Source of the DNA: Phycisphaeraceae bacterium
Lineage (GTDB): Bacteria; Planctomycetota; Phycisphaerae; Phycisphaerales; UBA1924
Length of the DNA: 64,000 bases
Assembly: GCA_019636695.1 (NCBI GenBank)
Contig: JAHBXD010000002.1
Coordinates: 248,001-312,000, forward strand
Direction: 5' to 3'
This document shows positions 1 through 9,700 of this stretch, piece after piece. The translations under genes and the position numbers were made by a program. The notes beneath the pieces were generated by a model that did no database searches, was not told where the DNA came from, and saw only the letters and a list, made by a program, of their open reading frames with translations. How positions within the stretch are numbered: the stretch's first letter is position 1; every line of letters starts with the position of its first letter.

Positions 1-2
1 GC

Positions 3-1073
3 CGTCTGGCGATGAAGTATCACCCCGATCGCAACCCGGGTGATGCCGAAGCCGAAACCCGGTTCAAGGAAGCCGCCGAAGCCTATGAGGTGCTTTCCGA
101 CCCGCAGAAGCGCCAGCGCTACGACCAGTTCGGACATGAGGGTGTGCGCGGGGGCGGAGCCGCCGCACACGACTTCTCGCGGATGCACGTTTCGGACATC
201 TTCGAGATGTTCCAAGACATCTTCGGCGGGTCATTCGGAGGTCGAGGCGGAGGGCGTCGCGGTCGCGGCCCGGCGCGGGGGTATGACCTTGAAACCGAGG
301 TATCGCTCACGCTGAAGGATGTCGCCCAAGGGTGCGAGCGCGATGTCGAGTTCACGCGCATGGATGTCTGCGAGAAGTGCACCGGCACGGGCGCGAAGCC
401 CGGCAGTTTGCCCGAAACCTGCCGCACGTGCGGCGGTCACGGCAAGGTGCAGCAGGCGGGCCTTGGCGGGATGTTCCGCATGGTGACGACGTGCCCGACC
501 TGCAAGGGTCGCGGCCAGACGATCAAGGATCACTGCGATGCGTGCCGCGGGTCGGGCCGAGTGGGCAAGAAACGAACGCTGAGCGTGCGTATTCCGCCGG
601 GCATTCATGATGGTCAGGCGGTGCGTGTTCCGGGTGAGGGTGAGCCACCGCCGCCGGAGGTTTCGCCGGGCGGCGAGGGTGTTCGCGGAGACCTGCACGT
701 TGTGGCGCGGGTGAAAGAGCATGAAATGTTCGCGCGAGACGGCGATCATCTGCTGCTGGAAATGCCGATCAGTTTCACGCAGGCAGCGCTCGGGGCCGAG
801 GTTGACGTGCCGACGCTTGAGGGACAGACGACGCTGCGCCTGCCTCGAGCGACCCAGCACGCGAGCATTTTCAGGATTTCAGGCGAAGGCTTGCCGAACC
901 TGCGTTCCGGACGGAAGGGGGATCTGATCATCGCGTGCAAGGTCGAGATTCCGAAGAAACTGACTTCCAAGCAGGAAAAACTGCTGCGGGAGTTTGCCGA
1001 GACCGAAGATGAGCGTGTGCTTCCGGAGAGCAAAGGCTTTCTGAGGCGGGTGAAGGAACTGCTGGGCGGGTGA
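3..1073 (+). CDS. dnaJ: Chaperone protein DnaJ (Hsp40), 5' end outside window
   Basis: Co-chaperone that delivers unfolded proteins to DnaK and stimulates its ATPase in the cytoplasm. The frame is open from base 3 (codons R-L-A) into the Met at 12, and the family's first 25-30 residues are missing, so the gene is cut by the window edge rather than starting at 12. The J-domain HPD motif is present in the first few residues. A Gly-rich linker follows, then four zinc-binding repeats [24 protein letters not shown] and CDACRGSG, then the C-terminal substrate-binding region. This is the full type I DnaJ layout. grpE follows 61 nt after the stop, as in many hsp70 clusters; dnaK is not in the window. 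Confidence 0.97.
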   Translation, partial: RLAMKYHPDRNPGDAEAETRFKEAAEAYEVLSDPQKRQRYDQFGHEGVRGGGAAAHDFSRMHVSDIFEMFQDIFGGSFGGRGGGRRGRGPARGYDLETEVSLTLKDVAQGCERDVEFTRMDVCEKCTGTGAKPGSLPETCRTCGGHGKVQQAGLGGMFRMVTTCPTCKGRGQTIKDHCDACRGSGRVGKKRTLSVRIPPGIHDGQAVRVPGEGEPPPPEVSPGGEGVRGDLHVVARVKEHEMFARDGDHLLLEMPISFTQAALGAEVDVPTLEGQTTLRLPRATQHASIFRISGEGLPNLRSGRKGDLIIACKVEIPKKLTSKQEKLLREFAETEDERVLPESKGFLRRVKELLGG

Positions 1074-1134
1074 TCGACGTTCGAGTGGAAGGGAGCGCAC
1101 GACGAGCATGCGGATCAGGCGAGGCAAAAGAGAT

Positions 1135-1716
1135 ATGAGTGATCCACAGGACAACCCCGAGACCGTTCACGACATCTCCGACGTGGGGGATGACTTCGCC
1201 GGAATGCCGACCGATCCGGAGGGCATAGCCCGGCTGATGGACGAACGCAACGCGCTTGCGGCAGAACGTGATGCGCTTGCGGCTGAGCGCGACCGGCTGT
1301 TGCGCCATTGCGCCGATTTTCAGAACCAGATGCTTCGCGCCCGCAAGGATGTCGACGAATCGCGCAGACAAGCCGTGACCGCGGTGAGCCGCGATGTGAT
1401 CGCCGCACTCGATCATTTTGACGTAGCCCTGACGCAGGACCTGTCTTCGGCGACGCCCCAATCGCTTCAGGACGGCATGAAAGTGATCCGGGCGGAGTTG
1501 ATCCGCGCGATGTCATTGCACGGCGTCGGCGTGATCGAGCCTGCGCCGGGGGATGAGTTCAACCCCGAACGCCACGAGGCAGTCATGCGTCAGCCCGCGA
1601 CCGAGTCGGTGAAGCCGGGGCATATTCTGGCCCTTTTTCAGGTCGGATATCAGTTGCACGACCGGGTGATCCGGCCTGCCAAGGTCGTTGTCGCCGATGC
1701 CCCGGCCGCGCCATGA
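1135..1716 (+). CDS. grpE: Nucleotide exchange factor GrpE
   Basis: Exchange factor that releases ADP from DnaK. The N-terminal third is acidic, then a long heptad-rich helix runs through two near-identical segments containing ALAAERDAL/ALAAERDRL and the family-typical LLRHCADFQNQMLRARKD. The C-terminal beta domain has GVGVIEPAPGDEFNPERHEAV, matching the GrpE signature around the conserved Phe-Asp/Asn-Pro. An in-frame ATG at 1108 would add nine basic residues. I chose 1135 because the acidic MSDPQDN start fits family N-termini, but 1108 has a GAAGGGA sequence about 14 nt upstream and cannot be excluded. It follows dnaJ on the same strand, probably in one transcript. Confidence 0.95.
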   Translation: MSDPQDNPETVHDISDVGDDFAGMPTDPEGIARLMDERNALAAERDALAAERDRLLRHCADFQNQMLRARKDVDESRRQAVTAVSRDVIAALDHFDVALTQDLSSATPQSLQDGMKVIRAELIRAMSLHGVGVIEPAPGDEFNPERHEAVMRQPATESVKPGHILALFQVGYQLHDRVIRPAKVVVADAPAAP

Positions 1717-1789
1717 GTTCGCGCCGACCGCCCGTTCGCCCGGGCTGGTGGTGTAGTTTTCCGCCTTTGTCGCCGATCGAGACCACGCC

Positions 1790-2275
1790 ATGCCGACATA
1801 CGACTATCGCTGCCAGGCCTGCGCCCACGAGTTTGAACTTTTCCAGTCGATGAAAGATGCACCGAAGCGCAAATGCCCTTCGTGCGGTCGTGCAGCGCTC
1901 GAGCGACTGATCGGCACGGGAGCAGCGGTGCTGTTCAAGGGGTCCGGCTTTTACGAGACCGACTATCGCTCGGAATCGTACAAGAAGGCTGCGGAGGCCG
2001 AAGCCAAGACCGGCGCGAACACGGGCGATGACTCCAAGAACGGGACAGCCTCGGCTGCCGACGCGAAGTCGCCTGGAAGCGCAACTCCCGCCGCGGCGGG
2101 TGCGGAATCGCCTCCGGAAATGAAGAAGGGCAAGGTCAGCGCATCGACGCGCGTGGCCACGGCCCGCGTGAAGGGTTCGTCAAAGCAAGCCAAAACGGCC
2201 AAAACGACGCCTCGTCAGAAGGCCCCGGTCAAGTCCCGATCGGCCTCGGCCAAGGCGCGTCCTTCGCGGAAGTGA
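1790..2275 (+). CDS. FmdB family zinc-ribbon protein
   Basis: Small putative regulatory protein. The N-terminus MPTYDYRC-QAC-HEFE plus a second CPSCG pair gives the two CxxC knuckles of the FmdB/CxxC_CxxC_SSSS zinc ribbon (residues about 1-42), followed by the usual GTGAAVLFKGSGFYETDY stretch. After residue 70 the chain becomes a long Ala/Lys/Ser-rich low-complexity tail, which is common in planctomycete members and accounts for the 161-residue length. The family was named for a regulator of formamidase genes, but most members have no proven function. It sits 73 nt after grpE and 19 nt before acpS on the same strand. Confidence 0.88.
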   Translation: MPTYDYRCQACAHEFELFQSMKDAPKRKCPSCGRAALERLIGTGAAVLFKGSGFYETDYRSESYKKAAEAEAKTGANTGDDSKNGTASAADAKSPGSATPAAAGAESPPEMKKGKVSASTRVATARVKGSSKQAKTAKTTPRQKAPVKSRSASAKARPSRK

Positions 2276-2294
2276 CGCGCGATATGATGGCATC

Positions 2295-2684
2295 ATGCCC
2301 ATTCTCGGCCACGGCATCGACCTGGTCAGCGTGTCGCGTATCGGCGCGATGATCGACCGCCACGGAGCGCACTTCCTGGGGCGCGTTTTTACGCTTGCTG
2401 AGCAAAGTTACTGCGAGCGCAACGCCAAGCGACGGCTGGAGCACTATGCCGCACGCTTTGCTGCCAAGGAAGCGGTGCTGAAGGCATTGGGCACGGGTTG
2501 GCGCGACGGCATCGCCTGGACCGATGTCGAAGTTGTGCTGGAGCCTTCGGGCAAACCCACGATCGCATTGACAGGCCGTGCATCGTCGATCGCCCTGAGC
2601 GAGGGCGTGACGACCATTCATCTCTCCTTGAGCCACACGGGCGATTTTGCGACGGCCTCGGCCATCGCCGAACGGCAGACCTGA
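2295..2684 (+). CDS. acpS: Holo-[acyl-carrier-protein] synthase
   Basis: Transfers the 4'-phosphopantetheine arm from CoA to a serine of acyl carrier protein, activating it for fatty acid synthesis. At 129 residues it has the normal AcpS length. The N-terminal GHGIDLVSVSRI carries the Mg-binding Asp, and ARFAAKEAVLKALGTG carries the second metal-binding Glu and the conserved Lys. The C-terminus LSLSHTGDFATASAI is the usual AcpS end. A TATGAT hexamer lies at 2283-2288, six bases before the ATG, with no Shine-Dalgarno visible, so a leaderless transcript is possible. Confidence 0.95.
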   Translation: MPILGHGIDLVSVSRIGAMIDRHGAHFLGRVFTLAEQSYCERNAKRRLEHYAARFAAKEAVLKALGTGWRDGIAWTDVEVVLEPSGKPTIALTGRASSIALSEGVTTIHLSLSHTGDFATASAIAERQT

Positions 2685-2692
2685 AGGCACGC

Positions 2693-3574
2693 TCAAGCCT
2701 GAGGCGGCTCGGCGGAATCGACCCAGAGATCTCCGGCGCGACTGCCGACGATGCGATAGGCCTGATCGCCCGCCGCGGCCAGCAGACGTTGCATCGGCTC
2801 ATCGATCGGTTCGTCGGAGAGAGGATAAGTGGAATGGTGCACGGGCATGAGCGCGCGTGCGCCGCTGGCGACAAACATGCGCCATACCTGCTCTGGGGTT
2901 GCATGCTGATGCTCCCACGGCTCGTAGGCGCCGATGCCGAAGATCGCAAGATCGATCTGGCCCAGATCGTCGAAGGCCCGAGTGAAGGCGGTATCACCGG
3001 CAAAGAGCACTGTTCGGCCGCCGCCTTCGAGCAGGTAACTGTTGTACCCTCGACGGCGATCAAACGCGCTGCGCGCCCCCCAATGCACGGGCCTGATGGC
3101 GCGCACACTGATCCCTCGGAGTACATGCTTGGCTTGCCAGGCGAGTTCCTGAACCTTGCCGAACCCCCGGGGGATCAACCGACGTGTGCGCTCAGCCGTC
3201 ACGACGTGCGTATGGGCGGCAGCAAGGCGGCGCAGTGTGGGCCGGTCGAGATGATCGAAATGCGCGTGCGAGATCAGGACAAGATCGATTCTCGGCAGAC
3301 GGTCGATTTCGAACGTCGCCCCCGGCATGCGCCCCACCCCGAAGACGCGGCCTGCGATCTTGACACCGATGCGCGACGAGAGGACCGGATCGGTCATGAT
3401 CCACATGCCGCCCAGGCGTAAGAGCACGGTCGCGTGGCCCAGCCAGACCGCCGCCAATTCATGCCTGGCCGACTGCGGATCAACCGGCACGCCCGGCTCG
3501 GCGGCGGGGTGTTCATAACCCAGAAGCGACCGAAGCAGCTCGCGCGGATAGCGCCGAAGGCCGGAGCGGGCCAT
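2693..3574 (-). CDS. MBL-fold metallo-hydrolase (UlaG/NAPE-PLD-like)
   Basis: Predicted Zn/Mn-dependent hydrolase of the metallo-beta-lactamase superfamily. From the chosen ATG the order is LGHATVLLRLGG (beta-strand with conserved His), DPVLSSR, the metal motif SHAHFDHLD, GDTAFT, IGAYEPW and MPVHHSTYP. This order is typical of the lactonase/NAPE-phospholipase D-like branch that acts on phosphodiesters or lactones; substrate not predictable. The open frame continues upstream to 3730, which would overlap the response regulator gene by 71 nt and adds a Pro-rich stretch unlike the family. The ATG at 3574 or a GTG at 3619 is more likely. Convergent with acpS, eight bases apart. Confidence 0.85.
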   Translation of the reverse strand: MARSGLRRYPRELLRSLLGYEHPAAEPGVPVDPQSARHELAAVWLGHATVLLRLGGMWIMTDPVLSSRIGVKIAGRVFGVGRMPGATFEIDRLPRIDLVLISHAHFDHLDRPTLRRLAAAHTHVVTAERTRRLIPRGFGKVQELAWQAKHVLRGISVRAIRPVHWGARSAFDRRRGYNSYLLEGGGRTVLFAGDTAFTRAFDDLGQIDLAIFGIGAYEPWEHQHATPEQVWRMFVASGARALMPVHHSTYPLSDEPIDEPMQRLLAAAGDQAYRIVGSRAGDLWVDSAEPPQA

Positions 3575-3659
3575 CCTCAGCCGCGTGGGGCGTGCAGGTG
3601 TCGGATCGGGGCGATCCACGGCGGGAGTGTACGCGGGTGGTGCGATCGACCGACCGTGT

Positions 3660-4160
3660 TCAACCCTCGCCGCGAAGTCGGCGCATTTCGTCGAGGGTGC
3701 GGTCAAGTTCGCGGCGGAGTTGGCGCACACGCATGAGCGACCGGACCCGGGTGAGCAGTTCGAGTTTGTTGACGGGCTTGGTCAGAAAATCATCGGCCCC
3801 GGATTCGACAGCGCGTTCGACATCCCCCACTTCGTTCAGAGCCGTGACCATGATGACCGGGATATCGCGAGTGGCCGGGTTGGCCTTAATCTTGGCGCAG
3901 ACCTGAAAGCCGCTCATGATGGGCATCATGATGTCGAGCAGGACGATGTCGGGAGGGAATTCCTCTACGGAGGCGAGGGCCTCGGCCCCGTTGAGCGCGG
4001 TGCGGATGGGCACGCCGAGTTCTTCGAGGTAGGCATGGAGCAGTTCGAGGTTCTGCTCGTTGTCATCGACGACCAGGATGGATGAATCGGCCAATGGAAG
4101 TTCGGCCAGCACATCGGCAGGCACCAGAGACGGTTTGGGTTGGTCGCGATCCGAAGTCAT
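3660..4160 (-). CDS. Single-domain response regulator
   Basis: CheY-like receiver domain with no output domain. Residues 32-33 (VVDDNEQN) form the acidic pocket, Asp76 in LLDIMMP is the phosphoacceptor, Thr106 in VTAL and Lys128 in LTKP complete the conserved set. A short helical tail (LRRELDRTLDEMRRL) follows, as in regulators that dock on other proteins. No cognate histidine kinase is nearby, so the partner is unknown. A TACTAA hexamer 10 nt upstream of the ATG on the minus strand could be a -10 box with a very short leader. Confidence 0.9.
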   Translation of the reverse strand: MTSDRDQPKPSLVPADVLAELPLADSSILVVDDNEQNLELLHAYLEELGVPIRTALNGAEALASVEEFPPDIVLLDIMMPIMSGFQVCAKIKANPATRDIPVIMVTALNEVGDVERAVESGADDFLTKPVNKLELLTRVRSLMRVRQLRRELDRTLDEMRRLRGEG

Positions 4161-4336
4161 CAGGTGCAGTTTAGTATCGCCGGGCGCGGCGTGTGCCGCG
4201 GGAGAGACCCTACGCGTTCGACTTTGGGTATATGTGGGCGTTGCGTTTAGAGATTATCGGACGTAATAGTCGTTAGGAGATTCCAGCATATGGCTTCGTA
4301 ACGAGAGTAGAAGTCAGGACTTGGGCGCGAAACAAT

Positions 4337-4350
4337 GTTCCCAGGGGAAC
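4337..4350. repeat. Short palindrome before an unknown gene
   Basis: GTTCCC-AG-GGGAAC is a perfect 6+6 inverted repeat 28 bases upstream of the ATG at 4379. Its size and position suit a dimeric repressor operator, but no matching regulator is recognised. It could also be chance in GC-rich DNA. Confidence 0.3.
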
Positions 4351-4378
4351 GACTAGGTATTCAGCAGGAGACGGATCG

Positions 4379-4831
4379 ATGCCGACGACTGTCGCCGCAA
4401 GTGCGAAAGCGCTCTGGCAGGACAAATTCCGCACACCGACCGTCGATGCGCTGATTCAGGGGTTGAACCAGCAACACGCCCGGGTTTTTGAGGGTGCCAG
4501 ATCACGGCTCTGCGTTCTTGCGGGGCATGTTGAAGAACTCGTGTGGATGGGGATTCCGTGGTGCTGGTGCCTGGCCTACCGCGCGGGGGAAGACGCGCCT
4601 CGGCCGACCGCGTTTCTGGTTCCTGAGCCTGGGCGTCCGATTCTGAGCCTGCCTTTTGCGGGGAACGCGCTGGCGAAGGTGCCTCTGAAGACGCTGAGCA
4701 AAGCGCAGCGTGAAACGCTTGTGAACGGCACCCGCGTGGGGGAAGTGCTCTGGACGGTGTGGGAGTTGCAGAGTAAAGCCGTGCTGGACGAGGCGTTCGG
4801 CCTGCTTACTTTATTGCAGAGCGCGACATGA
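4379..4831 (+). CDS. Hypothetical protein, 150 aa
   Basis: Not assigned to a family with confidence. The start has a good AGGAG sequence about nine bases upstream (CAGCAGGAGACGG). The protein is soluble, with a striking Trp/Cys-rich core VEELVWMGIPWCWCLAYR followed by a Pro-rich turn and a helical C-terminus (VGEVLWTVWELQSKAVLDEAF). The pattern 'WxGIPWCW...Y' loosely recalls small proteins with a DUF1801/DUF3788-like fold, but this is only a guess. It stands alone between the response regulator (divergent) and the potassium channel gene (convergent). Confidence 0.6.
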   Translation: MPTTVAASAKALWQDKFRTPTVDALIQGLNQQHARVFEGARSRLCVLAGHVEELVWMGIPWCWCLAYRAGEDAPRPTAFLVPEPGRPILSLPFAGNALAKVPLKTLSKAQRETLVNGTRVGEVLWTVWELQSKAVLDEAFGLLTLLQSAT

Positions 4832-4927
4832 CAGCGGCTGGTGCTGTTGCTGCGTTGATTCACGTCATGCAGTTCGTTCGAGTGTAAGACGATTTTTGCG
4901 CGCTTCGGGCGGTTGTTTCCACGCGCC

Positions 4928-6373
4928 TCAGACCGCCAAATCATCTCGTCGCAGGTTCTTCAGGGCATCCTCTCGCTGGAGCAGCGCCAGGCCGATGGTG
5001 AGGGGGCCGCATCGACCAGCGAACATCAGGGAGACGATGATGCACTTTCCTGTGATGGAGAGATCCGAGGTTGCACCCATGGATAAACCTACTGTACCGA
5101 TAGCGCTCACGGCTTCAAAGACCAGCGAGAGGAACTCCTGTCGTTCGCTGAGGCACAACAACATCAGCCCGACAACGAGCAGGCAGATATAGACCGTCGC
5201 CGCCGCGACGGCGTTGACAACGCGTTGCATGGGAATTTCGTGTTTGAGTAGAGCAATGGCAGTCCGTCCGCGCAGGCCGCTGAGCATCACCGCCAGAAGC
5301 GCCGAGACGCTGGTTGTTTTGATTCCGCCACCGGTGCCGCTCGGAGACGCGCCGATGATCATCACGACCATCATAACGACAAGGGTTGCCTTTCCGAGGC
5401 CGGCGATCGGCACGGTGTTGAATCCGGCGGTTGTGGAAGCCGTCATCGCCTGGAAAAAACTCGCCAGCATCCTTTCATCTATGGGAAGCGATCGTACGGC
5501 GGGTTCCACAAAGTAGATGAACAGCGTGAACGCACCGAGGATGACGCTCGAAAAGAGCAGGATAATCCTTGAGGTGAAGGTAAGCATGCGTTCTCGCAGC
5601 CGGATGGAATACCAGACATCCTGCATCACGATGAAGCCGACAGCACCGAACATGCTGAGCGAGCCGATGGTGAGTTGCACGATCGCATCATCAGCAAACG
5701 CTTCGAGGCTGTTGTTATTAAGACTGAATCCCGCGGTTGCGAATGCGGAAACGGCATGAAACACCGCCGACCAAAGCGGATCGCTTACCCCGAGGCAACT
5801 GAACCGCCACCAGAGCACCAACGAACCGGTGAACTCTATCAGGATGGTGAACACCACAACGTGCAGAAGAAATCGCTGAGGTATGAAGTAGTGCGGCAGG
5901 GAGAAGCCTGCGCGTAGAAGACCTGTTTGCGCCGACGTGAGCGATTTTCGTCTGGCCAGAATAATGATCGACGAAAGCGTCATATATCCGATTCCGCCGA
6001 TTTGAAAGAGCACAAGGACGACGAACTGGCCGACGAATGTGTAACTGTCGGCGATGCTGATGGTCGTCAACCCGGTGGTGGAAAGAGCGCTCGTGGCGAT
6101 GAAGACGTGATCGAGCCATGGTGCATCCGCTTTCTGCGACCACGGAAGCCCCAGCGTGAGCGTTCCGAGGAAGGCGTAGATCACAAACCCCACGACGACC
6201 TGCTGCGTCGGCCTGAGGCCGGACCAGGCACGGGCTGTGCTTCGGAGAACTCGCCAAACGTGTCTGAAAGAGGCCGTCGCCGAACGGGCGAACAGATCAC
6301 GAGCGCATCGAACGACGTTCGGGAAGGACATGCGACCTTCGCGAGGGCGTCCCGCCGAGTTGTCAGGATTCAT
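4928..6373 (-). CDS. TrkH/KtrB-type potassium uptake channel subunit
   Basis: Membrane pore of a K+ uptake system. The four selectivity-filter loops are visible in order: STTGLTT, SAFATAGFS, TASTTAGFNT and SAIGTVGLS, each with the key glycine, separated by hydrophobic helix pairs (superfamily of K+ transporters). The SPSGTGGGIKTT segment before the fourth repeat is typical of TrkH/KtrB. Length (about 480 residues) fits. The open frame extends to a GTG at 6484 inside a hairpin, but ATGs at 6373 and 6331 (just before a basic stretch) are better starts. No TrkA/KtrA RCK partner is adjacent. A ydaO-type c-di-AMP riboswitch lies just upstream, predicting that c-di-AMP represses expression. Confidence 0.93.
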   Translation of the reverse strand: MNPDNSAGRPREGRMSFPNVVRCARDLFARSATASFRHVWRVLRSTARAWSGLRPTQQVVVGFVIYAFLGTLTLGLPWSQKADAPWLDHVFIATSALSTTGLTTISIADSYTFVGQFVVLVLFQIGGIGYMTLSSIIILARRKSLTSAQTGLLRAGFSLPHYFIPQRFLLHVVVFTILIEFTGSLVLWWRFSCLGVSDPLWSAVFHAVSAFATAGFSLNNNSLEAFADDAIVQLTIGSLSMFGAVGFIVMQDVWYSIRLRERMLTFTSRIILLFSSVILGAFTLFIYFVEPAVRSLPIDERMLASFFQAMTASTTAGFNTVPIAGLGKATLVVMMVVMIIGASPSGTGGGIKTTSVSALLAVMLSGLRGRTAIALLKHEIPMQRVVNAVAAATVYICLLVVGLMLLCLSERQEFLSLVFEAVSAIGTVGLSMGATSDLSITGKCIIVSLMFAGRCGPLTIGLALLQREDALKNLRRDDLAV

Positions 6374-6464
6374 TGCCCCATCCGTACGACGTGCGGCCAG
6401 TCTGACGCGTTCCTGCGCGCGCTGGTGACCGCCCATCCAACCGCATCGACGTAACGCCCGGCTT

Positions 6465-6487
6465 GGTGTGCCGAATTCCGGCACACC
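6465..6487 (-). terminator. Hairpin between riboswitch and trkH start (possible expression platform)
   Basis: GGTGTGCCG-gaatt-CGGCACACC is a perfect 9-bp stem in the transcript about 30 nt after the riboswitch aptamer. It has no T-tract, so it may be an imperfect attenuator or a structural element. The GTGTG that follows the aptamer's 3' edge can pair with CACAC of the right arm, which would give a mutually exclusive structure. The role is inferred. Confidence 0.5.
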
Positions 6488-6514
6488 TCAGGAAGCATTG
6501 CGTCGAGCACTTTC

Positions 6515-6665
6515 ACACGCCTACGAGGTGAGCTGACGGGCTAGGCCTCGAAAGTAGCCTGGGGTGCTTTCGCCCCTTCGCCCCTGTGACGGACTCACGT
6601 CACGGTGGTTCCCCCGCTCTTCAGTAACGGCTGAAGACTCGGCTTTGCAGGATTGTTGCTTGTAC
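6515..6665 (-). ncRNA. ydaO-yuaA type c-di-AMP riboswitch
   Basis: Reading the minus strand, the conserved blocks appear in order: AATCCTGC (6645-6652), a hairpin CTTCAG-CTGAAG, GAGCGGGGGAACCA (6607-6620), a stem TGACG-CGTCA, GGGGCGAA, then GGCTACTTTCGAGG, and finally CCCGTCAGCTCACCTCG followed by TAGGCG (6518-6540). These match the consensus of the c-di-AMP riboswitch class almost base for base, including the invariant 3' segment. Known members control K+ transporters, osmolyte uptake and cell-wall hydrolases and turn expression off when c-di-AMP binds. It sits between uvrA and the TrkH/KtrB gene, reading into the latter. A TTGACA at 6676-6681 lies upstream but no convincing -10 is seen. Confidence 0.95.
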
Positions 6666-6757
6666 TCCGTGAGATTGTCAACTGTCATTGGATATTGCGG
6701 AACAGCATCGGTGGGAAAGGCATGTGTTCGTACGGGTTCGGTTATCGGTTTGCCCCT

Positions 6758-9700
6758 TTACCTCTTGTGTGGAACAGATAGCACGCTCTTCAATGCCCGC
6801 CCGGTATGGCTTGCCTCAGCTGAAGCAACAGTTTCAGGAGGGCCGCAGGCGACGACCTGTCCGCCGCCGGCACCGCCTTCGGGGCCGAGATCGATGATCC
6901 AGTCTGCGCATTTGATGACATCGAGGTTGTGCTCGATGACAATGGCGGTGTTGCCCGCGTCGATAAGCCGGTGGAGCACTTCGACGAGTCGCCGGACATC
7001 TTCAAAGTGCAGGCCGGTGGTGGGTTCGTCGAGGATATAGATCGCGCCGGAGTATGCTCCCGGCGAGTTTTTCGTGCCGCCGCCCTTGCCCAGTTCGGTG
7101 GCGAGTTTGACGCGTTGTGCCTCGCCGCCGGAAAGCTGGGTGCTCGGCTGCCCGAGGGTGATGTAGCCGAGACCGACATCGCGCAGGCACTCGACAAACC
7201 GGAGAATCTTGGGGTGGCTGTCGAAGAACTCGCACGCCTGCTCGACGGTCATGCCCAGCACGTCGGCGACGCTTTTTCCGCGGTAGTGCACTTCGAGGGT
7301 TTCGCGGTTGTATCGCCTGCCATCGCAGATTTCACACTCGACGTACACATCGGGTAGGAAGTGCATTTCGATTTTCTTGAGGCCCTGGCCCTGGCAGGCT
7401 TCGCATCGGCCGCCGCCCTGCTGCGATGAAACGTTGAAACTGAATCTCCCGGGTTTATATCCGCGGATGCGGGCCTCTTTCGTCTGGCTGAAGAGCGCGC
7501 GGATATCGTCGAAGATGCCGGTATATGTGGCGGCATTGGAACGCGGAGTGCGCCCGATAGGAGATTGATCGACCTCGATCACGCGATTGACGCGCTTCAG
7601 GCCCGTGATGCGCGCATGCGCCCCGGGAACAACGCGCGACTTGTTGAGTTCTCGGAGCAGCGACTTGAGCAGGATGTCGTTGACCAGCGTGCTTTTACCC
7701 GAACCGGAAACCCCGGTGACGCAGACCAGCCCCCCGAGGGGAAAGGCCACATCGATGCCGCGAAGGTTGTTCTGGCGCGCGCCCTTCACGACGATGGCGT
7801 CTTTCTCATTCAGCGTGCGCCGGGATGCGGGGACGGGGATCGACCGACGCCGCGAGAGATAGTCGCCGGTGAGTGAAGCCGGTGCTGCGCAGATATCGTG
7901 CACAGTCCCTTGGGCGACGACTCGGCCTCCATGCACGCCCGCACCAGGGCCGATGTCGACGAGATGATCGGCCGAGCGGATCATTTCTTCATCGTGTTCG
8001 ACAACCAGCACGGTGTTGCCGATGTCGCACAAATGACGGAGGGTGCGGATCAAGCGCGAGTTGTCTCGCGGGTGCAGGCCGATGGTGGGTTCGTCGAGCA
8101 CGTAGCACGCCCCGACCAACCCCGAGCCGACCTGCGTCGCCAGGCGGATGCGCTGGGCCTCGCCGCCGGAAAGGGTGCCTGTGCGGCGATCAAGCGAAAG
8201 ATATTCAAGCCCGACGCTCATGAGGAATCGGAGGCGGTTGCCGACTTCGCGGAGGATCGGCTCGGCGATGCGCTGCTGCTCGGATGAAAGGCGGAGTTGT
8301 TCGACGAATGCCAGCGCATCGGTGATGGTGAGCCGTGAGAGTTCGGCGATGTTGAGCAGCGAGCCGTCGTGCACGGGTCGGCCGATGACGGTCGCGCTGC
8401 GAGCCTTGACGACATCGGCGAAATGGGCCGACCGCACAAGGACGTGCAGAGCCTCGATGCGAAGCCGATCACCCGAGCATTCCGGGCACGTTCGCTCGGC
8501 CATAAACGGTTGCAGGTGCTCTCTGACCCACTGGCTCTCGGTCTTTTCCCACCATGCCTTGAGCATGGGCAGCACGCCCGGCCAAGCCTTGGTTTTGCCC
8601 GTGCCGCCACCATGGAAGAGGAGCTTTCGCACATCGGCCGCAAGATCACCCACGGGGGCCGACGGGGAAACATTGAACGTGCGGCAGAACCACTTGAGTT
8701 TGCGCGGGTAGATCATGCCTCCCGGGCCGTTCTTCTTCCATGGCGCGATGCCTCCGGCCAGGAGCGGGCGCTCAGGCTCGGGCGCTACCAGCGCCTCATC
8801 AAACTCCAGAATCGCGCCCAGGCCGTGGCAGGTCGCGCAAGCGCCCGTGGGCGAGTTGAAGCTGAAGAGTCGGGGTGAAAGCTCTTCGAGTGCGAACTCG
8901 GGGCGCTCGGGGTCGGCGAATTTTTCGCTGAACCATTGGTCGCGCCACGCTTCGGCACCTGGTTCCTGTACAGCGATGACGACGGCTCCATCGCCGAGGC
9001 GCAGCGCGGCCTCAATGCTTTCAGCAAGCCGCTGGCGGACATCCGCTCGAAGCACGATGCGATCGATGACAGCCTCGATCGAGTGCTTCTCGTAGCGGCC
9101 AAGCCCGAGCGGATTGTCGCCACCTTCCTTCAGGGCTTCGCGCAGCTCCACCAGCGTGCCGTTGACCCTGGCCCGGCCCCATCCCTGACGCTGCAACTCT
9201 TCGAGCACGTCTTTATGAAAGCCCTTTTTCTCACGCACGACAGGCGCAAGGACCATCATCCGCGGGGCGGAATCGGTCGCGGCATCGGGTGCTGACTTCA
9301 TCACGGCGTCAACAATCTGGCTGGCGCTCGTGGCCGAGATCAACGCGCCCGAGCGTTCCTCGACGGAGCCATCTTTGCGCGTTCGAGTGGGGGCCCACGA
9401 GTGGGGCGTGCCGCAACGTGCAAACAACAGTCGCAGATAGTCGTAGATTTCGGTCGTGGTGGCGACGGTCGATCGCGGATTACTCGAGGCTGAGCGTTGT
9501 TCGATGGCGATGGTGGGCGGAATGCCCTCGACCTCGTCCACGTCGGGCTTCTTCAACTGGTCGAGGAACTGCCGGGCATAGGCCGACAGCGACTCCATGT
9601 ATTTGCGCTGCCCCTCGGCAAAAATGGTGTCGAAAGCCAGCGAACTCTTCCCTGAGCCGGAAAGCCCGGTCATGACGATCAGTCGATCTCGCGGGAGCGT

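Noticed and set aside
2498..3421. 307-residue plus-strand open frame overlapping acpS and the MBL gene
   Set aside because: Overlaps two well-supported genes in other frames and has no family features.
6374..6484. Longer N-terminus for the TrkH/KtrB protein starting at GTG 6484
   Set aside because: It would start inside the 9-bp hairpin following the riboswitch and adds a non-membrane, Arg-rich extension not typical of the family.
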